This document shows, piece by piece, positions 43,058 to 52,926 of a DNA stretch of 64,000 bases. The position numbers and the translations under genes were made by a program. The notes under the pieces are model-generated. The model was not told the origin of the DNA, did no database searches, and saw nothing but the letters and a program-made list of their open reading frames with translations. The stretch is taken from contig NZ_RKRF01000007.1 in assembly GCF_003843875.1 (NCBI RefSeq), positions 744,001-808,000 on the forward strand. Reading direction: 5' to 3'. The DNA comes from Aquisalibacillus elongatus (GTDB lineage: Bacteria; Bacillota; Bacilli; Bacillales; Alkalibacillaceae). Every line of letters starts with the position of its first letter. The stretch's first letter is position 1.

Positions 43058-43142
43058 GGTTTATATCATTTTCAAAATATTATATTTGTATTGATTATTT
43101 AACAAAAAACACAAAAATCCGTTAAACAATAGGCTTTACAAA

Positions 43143-43862
43143 CTATACCATTTTATTAAATTCGCGTTTTAATCGGCGAATAATTTTTTTCTCCAAGCGA
43201 GAAATATAAGATTGAGATATTCCTAATTGCTCAGCTACATCTTTTTGTGTTTGTTCTTTATTTCCGCTAAGACCAAAACGCATTTCCATAATTTGTTTTT
43301 CGCGGCCATTCAAAGTTGATAATGCCGATTTTAGTAAGTTTTTATCAACAGACAGGTCTAAATCTTTTGTAATGATATTTTCATCAGTACCTAAAACATC
43401 TGATAGTAACAACTCATTGCCATCCCAATCAACATTTAACGGTTCATCAAAAGAAATCTCCGTCTTACGCTTGTTGTTTCGCCTTAAGTACATCAGTATT
43501 TCGTTCTCTATGCACCTTGAAGCATACGTTGCTAACTTAATATTCTTCTCAGGATTAAAAGTGTTAACAGCTTTAATTAACCCGATTGAACCTATACTAA
43601 TTAAGTCTTCAATATGAATACCGGTATTTTCAAACTTTTTCGCTATATAAACCACAAGTCTTAAATTATGTTCAATTAACTTAGATTTTGCTTTTGGGTC
43701 ACCTTCCTTGACTCGGTCAAGCATCTCTTTCTCTTCTTCTTTGGACAGTGGTGGCGGTAGTGCCTCACTTCCACCAATGTAATAGATTTCATCTGGATCG
43801 CCTTTTATTTTTATAATAATCGATAAGAAAAATGATTTTATATGATACCAAACTCGCTTCAT
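43143..43862 (-). CDS. sigE: RNA polymerase sporulation sigma factor SigE (pro-SigE)
   Basis: 239 residues. Early mother-cell sigma factor made as an inactive precursor. The N-terminal ~25 residues (hydrophobic and basic, [20 protein letters not shown]) are the membrane-bound pro-sequence, before [15 protein letters not shown] where SpoIIGA cleaves. Sigma regions 2 and 4 are intact. ATG 43862 has AAAGGAG and overlaps the spoIIGA TGA stop by one base, so the two are translationally coupled. Confidence 0.97.
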   Translation of the reverse strand: MKRVWYHIKSFFLSIIIKIKGDPDEIYYIGGSEALPPPLSKEEEKEMLDRVKEGDPKAKSKLIEHNLRLVVYIAKKFENTGIHIEDLISIGSIGLIKAVNTFNPEKNIKLATYASRCIENEILMYLRRNNKRKTEISFDEPLNVDWDGNELLLSDVLGTDENIITKDLDLSVDKNLLKSALSTLNGREKQIMEMRFGLSGNKEQTQKDVAEQLGISQSYISRLEKKIIRRLKREFNKMV

Positions 43863-44773
43863 CAAATTACTCCTTTCACATGTTGTACTTTTGTATTTTT
43901 CGACTGTAATAACAATGGATGTAGTAAACAGTTGTATGTTATTCTGTTAGAGAACTCTCCAAAGTGAATGCCCACATACACTCTTTTTGTCATGTGCATA
44001 TATTGATTTACTCGAATACCGACATGTTGAATTTGAAAAACTGGGATTGTATCTTGTTCACCTCCGGCCATTTTGAGTGGTATATATTCAACTTGTAATG
44101 CTTCGTCATACGTGGCATCCTTTTGCTTTAACCTATTTATTTTTTTATCACCAAACCAATCAACTCCCGTTTGTTCATCAATGAGCATAATCGGTTTTTG
44201 GGTTAACGGATGTGTTAACTGGTTTCCTGTGTCATAAAATCCTTTCAAATGGAACTTTCTGTTTGAATCCAACTGAACGACCACATCATAAAGTTGTTCG
44301 TGACGCAATTTGATGACGGATAAGTAATGAAGTCGGTCCTTCGTAAACCATAAAAAGATTGGAAATCCGATTAGGACAAAAATCCAACTGACTAAATTTC
44401 CGTATGCTATATGGTTTAGCCAGGGCAAGGACACTTCTTGCGACTGAAGTATGTAATGTAAGCCAAATAAGCCACCTCCAATCGTGAAATTGACTAAATA
44501 AAAGCTAAAAAAATACGTTATGAATCGACTTATATTTATAAAACGAAAAGCGATTAATATGATCCCGAAGGAGTACACTAGTTTAACGATTGGAAAATTA
44601 AGCCAGTCCAAAGCGGGAACAAATGACAAAGGAATAATTAATGAGGCAAAAAAGCTCGCAATAAAAATTCTTTTATGCGAAAACGGCATGCGTGATAACC
44701 AGCCCACAACGAGCAAAACTAACCAATCAAATAATAGATTTAGTGCCCAAATTAAATCGAGATAGATTTGCAC
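43862..44773 (-). CDS. spoIIGA: Pro-SigE processing protease SpoIIGA
   Basis: 303 residues. N-terminal five-helix membrane domain (about 1-150) and a C-terminal aspartic protease domain with the catalytic motif GFYDTGNQL. Works at the septum after SpoIIR signalling from the forespore. ATG 44782 abuts its Shine-Dalgarno; GTG 44773 is better placed and starts [11 protein letters not shown], which aligns with MKIYLDVIW of B. subtilis. Confidence 0.95.
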   Translation of the reverse strand: MQIYLDLIWALNLLFDWLVLLVVGWLSRMPFSHKRIFIASFFASLIIPLSFVPALDWLNFPIVKLVYSFGIILIAFRFINISRFITYFFSFYLVNFTIGGGLFGLHYILQSQEVSLPWLNHIAYGNLVSWIFVLIGFPIFLWFTKDRLHYLSVIKLRHEQLYDVVVQLDSNRKFHLKGFYDTGNQLTHPLTQKPIMLIDEQTGVDWFGDKKINRLKQKDATYDEALQVEYIPLKMAGGEQDTIPVFQIQHVGIRVNQYMHMTKRVYVGIHFGEFSNRITYNCLLHPLLLQSKNTKVQHVKGVI

Positions 44774-44815
44774 ATTCGTCATCCTTAATAGAACTAAATC
44801 TTTTAGTTATATTAA

Positions 44816-44858
44816 AGTATAAAAAAGAAGGCCGAAAAATTATGTCAATTTTTCGGCC
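44816..44858 (-). promoter_or_regulatory. spoIIG promoter with long spacer and Spo0A-box-like palindrome
   Basis: Minus strand TTGACA (complement of 44843-44848), 21-base spacer, TATACT (complement of 44816-44821). The B. subtilis spoIIG promoter has the same feature: near-consensus boxes about 22 bases apart, activated by Spo0A~P. GGCCGAA (one mismatch to the 0A box TGNCGAA) occurs at 44830-44836 and inverted at 44852-44858, flanking the -35. The palindrome could also fold as a terminator hairpin, so both readings remain. Confidence 0.7.
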
Positions 44859-44913
44859 TTTTTTACATCTAATTTTGCAATGTTTTGTCATGATTGAGCA
44901 TAACTAAAAAAAT

Positions 44914-44941
44914 AAACCTGAGAGCTAGTGCTCACAGGTTT
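44914..44941 (-). terminator. Intrinsic terminator of ftsZ
   Basis: AAACCTG-GAGC and GCTC-CAGGTTT arms across about 44914-44941, followed on the minus strand by ATTTTTTTAG. It is 10 bases after the ftsZ stop and precedes the spoIIG promoter. Confidence 0.8.
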
Positions 44942-44950
44942 ACTAATTAA

Positions 44951-46087
44951 TTAATGATCACGATTACGATTTCGAAGGAACGTTGGAATATCTAATGTAT
45001 CTTCTTCTAATGAAGGACGACGCGTCGTCGATGATGTTTCTTGTCTGCTTTGTTGTTGTTGATTTTGATTTTTATTGAAAGATGGATTTGAAGCAGGTCT
45101 TTGTTGATAAGTTTGATTACTTTCTTCTTTCTTGTTTTCATCAAAACCAGTCGCAATAACTGTTACAACAATCTCATCTTTAAGGTTTTCATTAATGACG
45201 GAACCAAAGATCACATTAACTTCCTGATCAGCTGCTGATGTAACAATCTCAGCTGCTTCTTGTACTTCAAATAGGCTGAGGTTCGCTCCACCAGAGATGT
45301 TCATGAGAACACCATGTGCACCATCAATAGATGTTTCTAATAGCGGAGATGAAATAGCTTTCTTCGCAGCTTCGGTAGCTCGGTTTTCACCAGTAGCTAA
45401 TCCGATTCCCATCAATGCAGAGCCTTTATCAGCCATAATCGTTTTAACGTCTGCAAAGTCAACGTTTATCAGACCAGGTACAGCAATTAAATCAGATATG
45501 CCTTGTACACCTTGACGCAGAACATTATCTGCTTCACGGAATGCTTCAAGCATTGGTGTATTTTTATCAACGATCTCAAGTAAGCGGTCGTTTGGAATGA
45601 CGATTAGCGTATCAACATTTTCTTTTAGCTCATCGACACCGTTTGTTGCTTGAGATGAACGCTTACGACCTTCAAATAGGAATGGACGTGTCACAACACC
45701 TACCGTTAGTGCATTAATTTCTTTTGCGATTTGTGCAATTACAGGAGCAGCACCTGTACCTGTTCCACCGCCCATACCAGCAGTAACAAAGACCATATCT
45801 GCACCTTGTAGCGCTTCTTCGATCTGTTCTTTGCTTTCTTCAGCGGCTTTTTTACCAACATCTGGATTAGCGCCTGCACCTAGTCCTCTTGTTAATTTTT
45901 CACCTATTTGAAGCTTCGTTTCAGCTTTTGATAGATTAAGAGCTTGTGCATCTGTATTAACAGCTATGAATTCAACACCTTGTACACCGTGTTCAATCAT
46001 TCGATTAACGGCGTTTGAACCACCGCCTCCGCAGCCGATGACTTTTATTTTAGCTAATTGATCTACATTTGATTCAAAATCTAACAT
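44951..46087 (-). CDS. ftsZ: Cell division protein FtsZ
   Basis: 378 residues. Tubulin-like GTPase that forms the Z ring. G-box GGGTGTG (106-112) and [14 protein letters not shown] (17-30); T7 loop NVDFADVK; Gln-rich linker of about 45 residues; C-terminal tail DIPTFLRNR that binds FtsA, SepF and EzrA. AGGAGG Shine-Dalgarno. It follows ftsA by 62 bases. Confidence 0.98.
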   Translation of the reverse strand: MLDFESNVDQLAKIKVIGCGGGGSNAVNRMIEHGVQGVEFIAVNTDAQALNLSKAETKLQIGEKLTRGLGAGANPDVGKKAAEESKEQIEEALQGADMVFVTAGMGGGTGTGAAPVIAQIAKEINALTVGVVTRPFLFEGRKRSSQATNGVDELKENVDTLIVIPNDRLLEIVDKNTPMLEAFREADNVLRQGVQGISDLIAVPGLINVDFADVKTIMADKGSALMGIGLATGENRATEAAKKAISSPLLETSIDGAHGVLMNISGGANLSLFEVQEAAEIVTSAADQEVNVIFGSVINENLKDEIVVTVIATGFDENKKEESNQTYQQRPASNPSFNKNQNQQQQSRQETSSTTRRPSLEEDTLDIPTFLRNRNRDH

Positions 46088-46149
46088 CTTTTGTTCCTCC
46101 TATTGTTTCAAATTCATCATTTCTGCTTCTGTGAAGGAATCACTCTTGA

Positions 46150-47448
46150 TTAATCGAAAAAGTAATTCTGTAATCGTTTAACTAAGTTTTCTTTATCTTT
46201 GGAGCGTGTTTTCTCTTTCTCGTTTTTCGGTTTAGCTTCAACTTTAGTTTTCTGATTTGATTTAGGTGCTGAATGAGTATCAGCACTTATTCCGCTTACA
46301 TATTCTTTACCTTGTATTTTCGCATTACGATAGGCAAATTGCAAGGTACCTAGACCAACGGTAAAATGGGGTTCCCTTACACCGATATGTGTTGGAACTG
46401 ACAACCGTACATTGGTTTGTAATATATCTCTTGCCAAGTCTTCAACTCCAGGTAAGCTCATGACTCCACCCGTTAATACATAACCTCCTGGTAAGTCTCT
46501 AAAACCCATTCGTCTAAATTCTTGTTGGACGAAATGATAAATCTCAGCAAGTCTTGCTTCTATAATTTCTGTAATCTGAACTTGATTAAATGTCTGCTTC
46601 TCTTTACTTCCAATAGTCGTAACATTAAACGTATTTTCTTCCATCGCATCTTTTAAGTAAGCATGTCCAAAGTCTTGTTTAATGACTTCAGCTTCTTCTG
46701 TCGTTGTTTTCATTCCGATGGATAAATCTTTCGTAATATTGTCTCCACCTAATGGGATAACCGATGTTTCAACAAGATTTCCATCAATAAAAGCTGAAAC
46801 CGTTGTGCTCCCTGCACCAATATTGACTAGTCCAACACCTAAGTTTTTCTCATCCGGTGATAATGCCACATCACCAGAAGCTAGTGGTTGAAGGCAGATA
46901 TCTTGTACTTGCAACCCTGCCCTTTCAACACATTTTAAGATATTATGTAAATTTGTTCGGCCACAAGTAATTAACGTACCTTGCATTTCTAAACGAACAC
47001 CAATCATACCTCTTGGGTCCGTTATCTCATCTTGTCCATCAACTATAAATTGTTTTGGATAAACATCCACAATTTCTCTTTCAGGAGGAATGGACATGAC
47101 CTGAGATGCTTCGATCACGCGTTGGATATCTTCATCAGCAATTTCTCTTGTTTCACTGGAAACTGCTACGACTCCATGACAATCCTGTAAATCAATATGA
47201 CTACCATTAATGCTAACAATCACACTACGGATTTCCATATCCACCATGCGTTCTGCTTGATCAACTGCATTTTGTATCGAATGAACAGTTTGATCGATAT
47301 CAACGATCGCACCTTTTTTCATTCCTTTTGATTCTGCTACTCCGACACCGATAACATTCATGGTATCTTTTGAAACTTCCCCAATGATTACTTTGATTTT
47401 GGAAGTACCGATATCTAGACTGACTAATATTTCACTACGATTCAACAT
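46150..47448 (-). CDS. ftsA: Cell division protein FtsA
   Basis: 432 residues. Actin-like ATPase tethering FtsZ to membrane. VSLDIGTSKIKVIIGE (phosphate 1) and VLTGGVMSLPGVEDLA (adenosine) motifs; a Lys-rich linker and a C-terminal amphipathic targeting helix (LVKRLQNYFF). A GTG at 47454 is inside the GGAGGTG Shine-Dalgarno; ATG 47448 is used. Confidence 0.97.
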   Translation of the reverse strand: MLNRSEILVSLDIGTSKIKVIIGEVSKDTMNVIGVGVAESKGMKKGAIVDIDQTVHSIQNAVDQAERMVDMEIRSVIVSINGSHIDLQDCHGVVAVSSETREIADEDIQRVIEASQVMSIPPEREIVDVYPKQFIVDGQDEITDPRGMIGVRLEMQGTLITCGRTNLHNILKCVERAGLQVQDICLQPLASGDVALSPDEKNLGVGLVNIGAGSTTVSAFIDGNLVETSVIPLGGDNITKDLSIGMKTTTEEAEVIKQDFGHAYLKDAMEENTFNVTTIGSKEKQTFNQVQITEIIEARLAEIYHFVQQEFRRMGFRDLPGGYVLTGGVMSLPGVEDLARDILQTNVRLSVPTHIGVREPHFTVGLGTLQFAYRNAKIQGKEYVSGISADTHSAPKSNQKTKVEAKPKNEKEKTRSKDKENLVKRLQNYFFD

Positions 47449-47555
47449 TCGCACCTCCGACTAAGGCATCTACAAGTTGTATTCCTTATACACTATTTCC
47501 ATATAATTTTGATAATACCTGCTACAAACTTCAAAAAATAACATTTTTCTACAAA

Positions 47556-48362
47556 TTACGAAGCTGTATCCTCTTGTTCAGAATCAGCTGATTCTAACTC
47601 AACATCTTCTTCACCTGTACCATATGGTTTAAAATAGGCGCCTACATCGATATACAAGACACCTTCCATATCAGCTGTTAGTTGAGATGCGATAGAAGGA
47701 TACACTTCCATTTTTTCTATAAAATTATGAATTGATGCAATCACTTCTTGTCCATCTGTTGTAAACATCTTCACTTGGTACTGATTGGAATCATCAGGGT
47801 CCCAATGAATCTCTGAGATTAATTGAACAATAGATGGATCTAGCTGCGATAGTTTTTGAGTTAACTGGGGTAAAAGGTCAGAATCTGAGAAATCATATAA
47901 AATCGGTGCATCTGCTCTTGGCACCTTTAACTCAATTTCTTCTAACACATTACCGTTTTCCAAAATCGGATGAAACAATTCATCTGATTTAACATAACCA
48001 ACCCTATTAAATTCGTTAACCTCAATCACCACTTGATTATACCATTCTCTAGAAATAGATACGTCATTCACTTCTAGATGTTTTTCAATTTTCTGCTCAG
48101 TAGCTCCTGGGTCAAATCCCCAAAATGATTGATCGGTCTTTAGTTCGCTTAATCGTGTGATTTCATCTGAGGATACCACTCGATTTTGTTCTACTTTTAT
48201 TGATTGAATATGACTTAAAGGAGATTGTAAATATACAATGACCAAAATTAAAAGCAGAATTAAAATTAAATAAGTGACAAATCGTCGATTAGCTTTTTTC
48301 TTACGTAATTGTTTCAGTTGAGGGATTCGATCTTCAATCGAAACTACTTTTTTTTCAGCCAT
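47556..48362 (-). CDS. divIB: Cell division protein DivIB (FtsQ)
   Basis: 268 residues. Short basic cytoplasmic part, one transmembrane helix (about 29-47), extracellular POTRA domain (about 50-125; LSHIQSIKVEQNRVVS) and beta domain, acidic tail. Part of the DivIB-FtsL-DivIC complex at the septum. AAGGGGA Shine-Dalgarno. The next gene is ftsA; ylxW, ylxX and sbp, found here in B. subtilis, are absent. Confidence 0.95.
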   Translation of the reverse strand: MAEKKVVSIEDRIPQLKQLRKKKANRRFVTYLILILLLILVIVYLQSPLSHIQSIKVEQNRVVSSDEITRLSELKTDQSFWGFDPGATEQKIEKHLEVNDVSISREWYNQVVIEVNEFNRVGYVKSDELFHPILENGNVLEEIELKVPRADAPILYDFSDSDLLPQLTQKLSQLDPSIVQLISEIHWDPDDSNQYQVKMFTTDGQEVIASIHNFIEKMEVYPSIASQLTADMEGVLYIDVGAYFKPYGTGEEDVELESADSEQEDTAS

Positions 48363-48446
48363 TCAAAAAGCTTCCCCTTAATATAAATTCTATTTAAATA
48401 TTATATCATAAGTTTAATAGTTATTAATAAGGTATTTTTGCTTAAT

Positions 48447-49346
48447 TTAGAGAATTTCTACTTCTGTCACCATATTAATATCATATTCTTCTTTAACACG
48501 CTTTTTAATAAAGTTTATTAACGCCATAACATCTTCATATGACGCCTCGTCTTCATTCACGATAAAATTACCGTGCATGTCTGAAATTTTAGCTCCACCA
48601 ATTTGATATCCTTTAAGATCAAGCTCTTCAACTAGTTTTCCTGCATAATTTGGTAATGGGTTTCTGAAAATGCTGCCCGCACATGGATAATCCCATGGCT
48701 GAGTTTCTCTTCTATACTCTTTATGTTTCTTAATTTCGGCTAAAATGTCCTGCTTATTTCCTTTATTAAGTTGAAATATAGCTTCAATACAATACCCTTT
48801 TCGTTCCTCTTGTAAAACAGATTTTCGATAATCGAATTTCATTTCTTCATTCGATAGCCATTCAGTCGTTCCATCTTCGAATAATATATGAGCTTTCACT
48901 AGTACCTTTGAAATATCAGATCCATGTGCGCCAGCGTTCATAAACACGCCTCCGCCAACACTACCTGGAATTCCTCCTGCAAACTCAAATCCACTTAATT
49001 CATCACGACTGATGATAGCTGATAATCGGACTAATGGGTAACCGCCACCAACTAAAATTTGATCACCATCAACTTCAAGGTGATCAAGCCCCTTACCGAA
49101 TTGAATGACAGCGCCTCGTATGCCTTCGTCTGGAATGAGCAAATTAGAGCCCCGTCCAATGACGCGAATTGGAATATGATGTTCGTTTAAAATGACCAAA
49201 GCGTCTTTGAGGCCATCGATTGATTTTGGCTGAATAAAAAGGTCAGCTGGCCCGCCTATTTTTATCGTTGTATGTTTGGATAAAGGTTCATCGACTAATA
49301 CTTTTCCAATTGATTTATCGTTTAATTTATTGACTATATCTTGCAT
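48447..49346 (-). CDS. murB: UDP-N-acetylenolpyruvoylglucosamine reductase
   Basis: 299 residues. FAD enzyme that reduces UDP-GlcNAc-enolpyruvate to UDP-MurNAc. GRGSNLLIPDEG (about 60-71), PGSVGGGVFMNAGAHG (about 124-139), catalytic serine in CAGSIFRNP and the C-terminal glutamate in TEVEIL. In B. subtilis murG precedes it; here spoVE does, only 55 bases away. Confidence 0.97.
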   Translation of the reverse strand: MQDIVNKLNDKSIGKVLVDEPLSKHTTIKIGGPADLFIQPKSIDGLKDALVILNEHHIPIRVIGRGSNLLIPDEGIRGAVIQFGKGLDHLEVDGDQILVGGGYPLVRLSAIISRDELSGFEFAGGIPGSVGGGVFMNAGAHGSDISKVLVKAHILFEDGTTEWLSNEEMKFDYRKSVLQEERKGYCIEAIFQLNKGNKQDILAEIKKHKEYRRETQPWDYPCAGSIFRNPLPNYAGKLVEELDLKGYQIGGAKISDMHGNFIVNEDEASYEDVMALINFIKKRVKEEYDINMVTEVEIL

Positions 49347-49401
49347 GTACGACCATCCTTTGAATTAATCTTAAATCTAGACTTTATTATAAGGCTTTTC
49401 A

Positions 49402-50508
49402 TTACTTAATTGTCGCATAACGGCTAATATTTAACAATATACCAATTGATAATAACGTTAAGGTTAATGAAGAGCCGCCATAGCTTAAAAGAGGTAATGT
49501 AATACCTGTAACTGGAATAAGGCCAATGACAACACTAATATTAATCATGACCTGAATTACAATCATTGACGTGATACCGAAAGCCAAAATAGAAGCTGAG
49601 TGGTCTTGAGCATGTACGGATATTAAGATACCTCGCCAAACGACCACTAAAAATAAGAATAAAATGAAAGACCCGCCGATTAATCCTAATTCCTCAGCGA
49701 TGACAGAGAATATAAAATCAGTTTGAGGTTCTGGCAAATAGAAATATTTTTGCATACTATTCCCGAAGCCTAGCCCCATTAAACCTCCAGGGCCAATTGC
49801 ATACAAAGATTGGATAATTTGAAACCCATCACCTAAAGGATCTTCCCACGGATTTAAAAAAGCTTGAATACGACTTATTCTATATGGTGCTGAAATGATT
49901 AAGCCGGCTAAAGCAACTAACCCCATTACAGCTAAACCAATAAAGTGATTAATTTTTGCTCCCGTGACGAACAGAATTAACATACCCGTTAAAACCAAAA
50001 CTAAACCAGTTCCAAGATCTGGCTGTAGCATGATTAAGCCGAATGGAAAAATGATTAATAAAAGCATTGGCAAAAACCCTTTAAATAACATAGGTAAATC
50101 ATGCTGTTTAGTTGGAAGCATTTTAGCAAATAAGAGAATCAGTCCAAGTTTCATAAATTCACTAGGTTGGATGCTAAAAGCACCGACGCCAATCCAACTA
50201 TTCGCACCACCTCTAACCATACCAATTCCAGGAATAAATAATGCAATTAAAAGTAATATACATAAAATATAAATGGTCACAGCCCAGTTAACCCATTTAA
50301 AATAAGGGATCTTAACCATCACCCAGATACCGATTAAACCTACAACTGCAAATAATAATTGACGCTTTAAATAAAAATTAGGATCATCAAATTTATAATC
50401 TGACCACACTGATGAAGCACTATACACCATCAAAACGCCTATTAATAATAATAATATGACTGCAGTTAATAAAACGTAATCCAATCCTGATTCAGTTTTT
50501 TTATTCAC
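49402..50508 (-). CDS. spoVE: SEDS-family peptidoglycan polymerase SpoVE (FtsW-like)
   Basis: 368 residues, ten predicted membrane helices. SEDS glycosyltransferase; SpoVE works with SpoVD for the spore cortex. Conserved parts: LMVYSASS, IQPSEFMKLGLILLFA, the catalytic Asp region LQPDLGTG, and PVTGITLPLLSYGGSS. The dcw position next to murD identifies SpoVE rather than the FtsW paralogue. GTG start with AGGGGTG; that Shine-Dalgarno can pair in a hairpin (see 50511-50563). Confidence 0.94.
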   Translation of the reverse strand: MNKKTESGLDYVLLTAVILLLLIGVLMVYSASSVWSDYKFDDPNFYLKRQLLFAVVGLIGIWVMVKIPYFKWVNWAVTIYILCILLLIALFIPGIGMVRGGANSWIGVGAFSIQPSEFMKLGLILLFAKMLPTKQHDLPMLFKGFLPMLLLIIFPFGLIMLQPDLGTGLVLVLTGMLILFVTGAKINHFIGLAVMGLVALAGLIISAPYRISRIQAFLNPWEDPLGDGFQIIQSLYAIGPGGLMGLGFGNSMQKYFYLPEPQTDFIFSVIAEELGLIGGSFILFLFLVVVWRGILISVHAQDHSASILAFGITSMIVIQVMINISVVIGLIPVTGITLPLLSYGGSSLTLTLLSIGILLNISRYATIK

Positions 50509-50510
50509 AA

Positions 50511-50563
50511 AAAAACACCCCTAACTCCAATAGAAGTCGGGGCTAAAGATAGACAAGCCCCTA
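50511..50563 (-). promoter_or_regulatory. Putative two-state attenuator between murD and spoVE
   Basis: Minus-strand RNA from the murD stop: AGGGGCT (50556-50562), AGCCCCGACT (50534-50543) and AGTTAGGGG (50518-50526), then TGTTTTTTT and the GTG of spoVE. GGGGCT and AGCCCC can pair (6 bp); alternatively CCCCGACT pairs with AGTTAGGGG, hiding the Shine-Dalgarno or, because of the U run, ending transcription. The two pairings exclude each other. This is inference from base pairing only. Confidence 0.45.
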
Positions 50564-51904
50564 ATAAAACTTATGCACCAAATCAATAAACATGTCCCCG
50601 CGTTCTTCAAAGGATTTAAATTGATCCCAGCTGGCACATGCAGGAGAAAATAATATTATGTCTCCTGGTTGGCTGAATTCGTAAGCCTTATTAGTTGCTT
50701 GTTCTAAATTGTCAACGAGTGTTACAGAATCAAAATTAAGCCGTTCGGCAGCTCGTTTAATTTTTTCAGCAGATTGTCCGTAGACTACACAATGGCTAAC
50801 AGAATCAAATGATTTAACTAATTCATCAAACTCATTACCACGATCTAGGCCTCCAGCTATTAGCACAATCGGATTATTAAAAGCACGGATCGCTTTTAAC
50901 GACGCTGAAATATTCGTAGCTTTTGAATCGTTAAAAAATTGACGGGCATGAATAGTATCAACATATTGCAGACGATGTTTTACACCTGTAAACGTTTTTA
51001 ATACGTTTACAATAGTTTCATTAAGAACTCCAAAGTGTTTACCGATCGAAATAGCTACTAAAACATTTTCTAAATTATGATCACCAGGTAATGCAACGCC
51101 TTCTCTATCCATGACCTTCTCACCATTAAAATAAATCACGTCGTTTTCAACGTAAGTAAGCGCATGACCTTTTACTGAAAAAGGCCATAATCGAGCTTTA
51201 GCATCTTTTACACGGCGCGATAAATAAGCTTCATCTTGATTATAAATTAAAATGTCATTAGATGTTTGGTTAGCCGTGATATTTAACTTAGACTGAACAT
51301 AATCATCCATTGTTTTATGATAATCTAAATGAGCTTCTGTGATATTAAGCAGTACTGCAATATCAGGTTTAAACTCTTGAACAGCCTTCAGCTGAAAAGA
51401 GGATAATTCCATTACAACGGGTTGTCCTTCCCTCTGCACTCTTGCAACCTGTGTAGCTACTTCACCTATATTACCAGCGATTAATGGGTTAAGACCTGCT
51501 TGATTTAGAACCTCGTGAACTAAAGTTGTCGTTGTGGTTTTACCATTTGATCCAGTAATCGCAATAATTGGACCGTCAATTAATCGATAGGCCAACTCAA
51601 TCTCTGTCACAACTGGTATATTACGCTTTTCAGCCTCTTCAATTAATTTATGATCATAAGGTATGCCAGGGTTTTTTACGATTAAATCAACATTATCCAA
51701 AATAGAAAATGGATGATGTCCTGTCACTACTTCAACACCTAAAGAATCAAAGCGTTGAGCCACTTGATTATCTTCTATTGGTGTTAAGTCATTAATTTTA
51801 AAAGAAACTTCACTATCATATAGCAATTGTGCTGCCGCTTCACCACTTCGGGCTAACCCAAGCACTAAAACTTGATTGTATGGAAAATGTGTTAGTTTTT
51901 TCAC
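50561..51904 (-). CDS. murD: UDP-N-acetylmuramoyl-L-alanine--D-glutamate ligase
   Basis: 447 residues. Adds D-Glu to the muropeptide precursor. Rossmann-like start VLVLGLARSGEAAA, ATP loop TGSNGKTTT (117-125), and LSSFQLKAVQEFKP, HRLQYV and DSKATN in the middle and C-terminal domains. GTG start overlaps the mraY stop by one base. Confidence 0.97.
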   Translation of the reverse strand: MKKLTHFPYNQVLVLGLARSGEAAAQLLYDSEVSFKINDLTPIEDNQVAQRFDSLGVEVVTGHHPFSILDNVDLIVKNPGIPYDHKLIEEAEKRNIPVVTEIELAYRLIDGPIIAITGSNGKTTTTTLVHEVLNQAGLNPLIAGNIGEVATQVARVQREGQPVVMELSSFQLKAVQEFKPDIAVLLNITEAHLDYHKTMDDYVQSKLNITANQTSNDILIYNQDEAYLSRRVKDAKARLWPFSVKGHALTYVENDVIYFNGEKVMDREGVALPGDHNLENVLVAISIGKHFGVLNETIVNVLKTFTGVKHRLQYVDTIHARQFFNDSKATNISASLKAIRAFNNPIVLIAGGLDRGNEFDELVKSFDSVSHCVVYGQSAEKIKRAAERLNFDSVTLVDNLEQATNKAYEFSQPGDIILFSPACASWDQFKSFEERGDMFIDLVHKFY

Positions 51905-52893
51905 TAGATTCCCACCTCAATAAATAGCCCGAGTGCTGCACACATCAGTCCAACTAACCAAAATGTTACAACTACGCGCCATTCTGACCAGCCTGACAAC
52001 TCATAATGGTGGTGTAAAGGGCTCATTTTAAAGATTCGTTTACCATCCGTTAATTTGAAGTATACAACTTGAATTATGACAGATAATGTTTCTATAACAA
52101 ATACGCCACCAACTATGATTAATAATAGCTCTAACTTCATTAAGATGGCAATCGTCGCTAAAATAGCTCCAAGTGACAACGAACCTGTGTCTCCCATAAA
52201 CACTTTTGCTGGATTCCGGTTAAAGACTAAAAAGCCGAGTAGTGATCCAACCACTGCTAGGGAGAATATTGTAATTTCTGGATCGACATGATGATAGGTT
52301 CCGATCACTGCATAGGTCGCAAATGCAATAGAGGCCGTACCAGCTACTAAACCATCGAGGCCGTCTGTTAGATTAACGGCATTGGATGCCCCAACAAGCA
52401 TCAATAGAATCAAGATTCCGTAGAACCAAGCGAATTCCATAGAAAATTCCGTTCCTGGAATCGTGATCGTTGTATCAAATCCATGATTGTGAAGCACAAT
52501 ATAGACAACGACTGCAATAAATAGCTGGAATAACATCTTTTGTTTTGACGTTAACCCTAAGTTTCGCTTTTTAATAATTTTTATAAAATCATCTAAAAAT
52601 CCGATTAGTCCGTAACCGATTAAAACAAATAATAATATAAACAATTCACTTGTCATCGTCATAGGTTCATATTTGAACGCCATCACTAATGTCGTAAATA
52701 TAATCGATAAAATAATTAATACGCCACCCATCGTTGGCGTGCCTGATTTAGCCTGGTGAGATTGCGGCCCTTCTTCTCGAATGCTTTGGCCAAACTTCAA
52801 TCGTCTTAAAAACGGAATGATTATCGGTGAAATAATGACCGTAAACAAAAATGCAATCCCGATGGTTAATAATAATACGGATTGTGGTAACAT
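51904..52893 (-). CDS. mraY: Phospho-N-acetylmuramoyl-pentapeptide-transferase
   Basis: 329 residues, ten membrane helices. Makes lipid I. Catalytic aspartates in GFLDDFIK and NLTDGLDGL, and the C-terminal HHHYEL motif ([13 protein letters not shown]) are present. Normal length. It lies between murF and murD. Confidence 0.97.
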   Translation of the reverse strand: MLPQSVLLLTIGIAFLFTVIISPIIIPFLRRLKFGQSIREEGPQSHQAKSGTPTMGGVLIILSIIFTTLVMAFKYEPMTMTSELFILLFVLIGYGLIGFLDDFIKIIKKRNLGLTSKQKMLFQLFIAVVVYIVLHNHGFDTTITIPGTEFSMEFAWFYGILILLMLVGASNAVNLTDGLDGLVAGTASIAFATYAVIGTYHHVDPEITIFSLAVVGSLLGFLVFNRNPAKVFMGDTGSLSLGAILATIAILMKLELLLIIVGGVFVIETLSVIIQVVYFKLTDGKRIFKMSPLHHHYELSGWSEWRVVVTFWLVGLMCAALGLFIEVGI

Positions 52894-52926
52894 GTTTCTC
52901 TTCCCTTCAATACATTATTAATTGGT

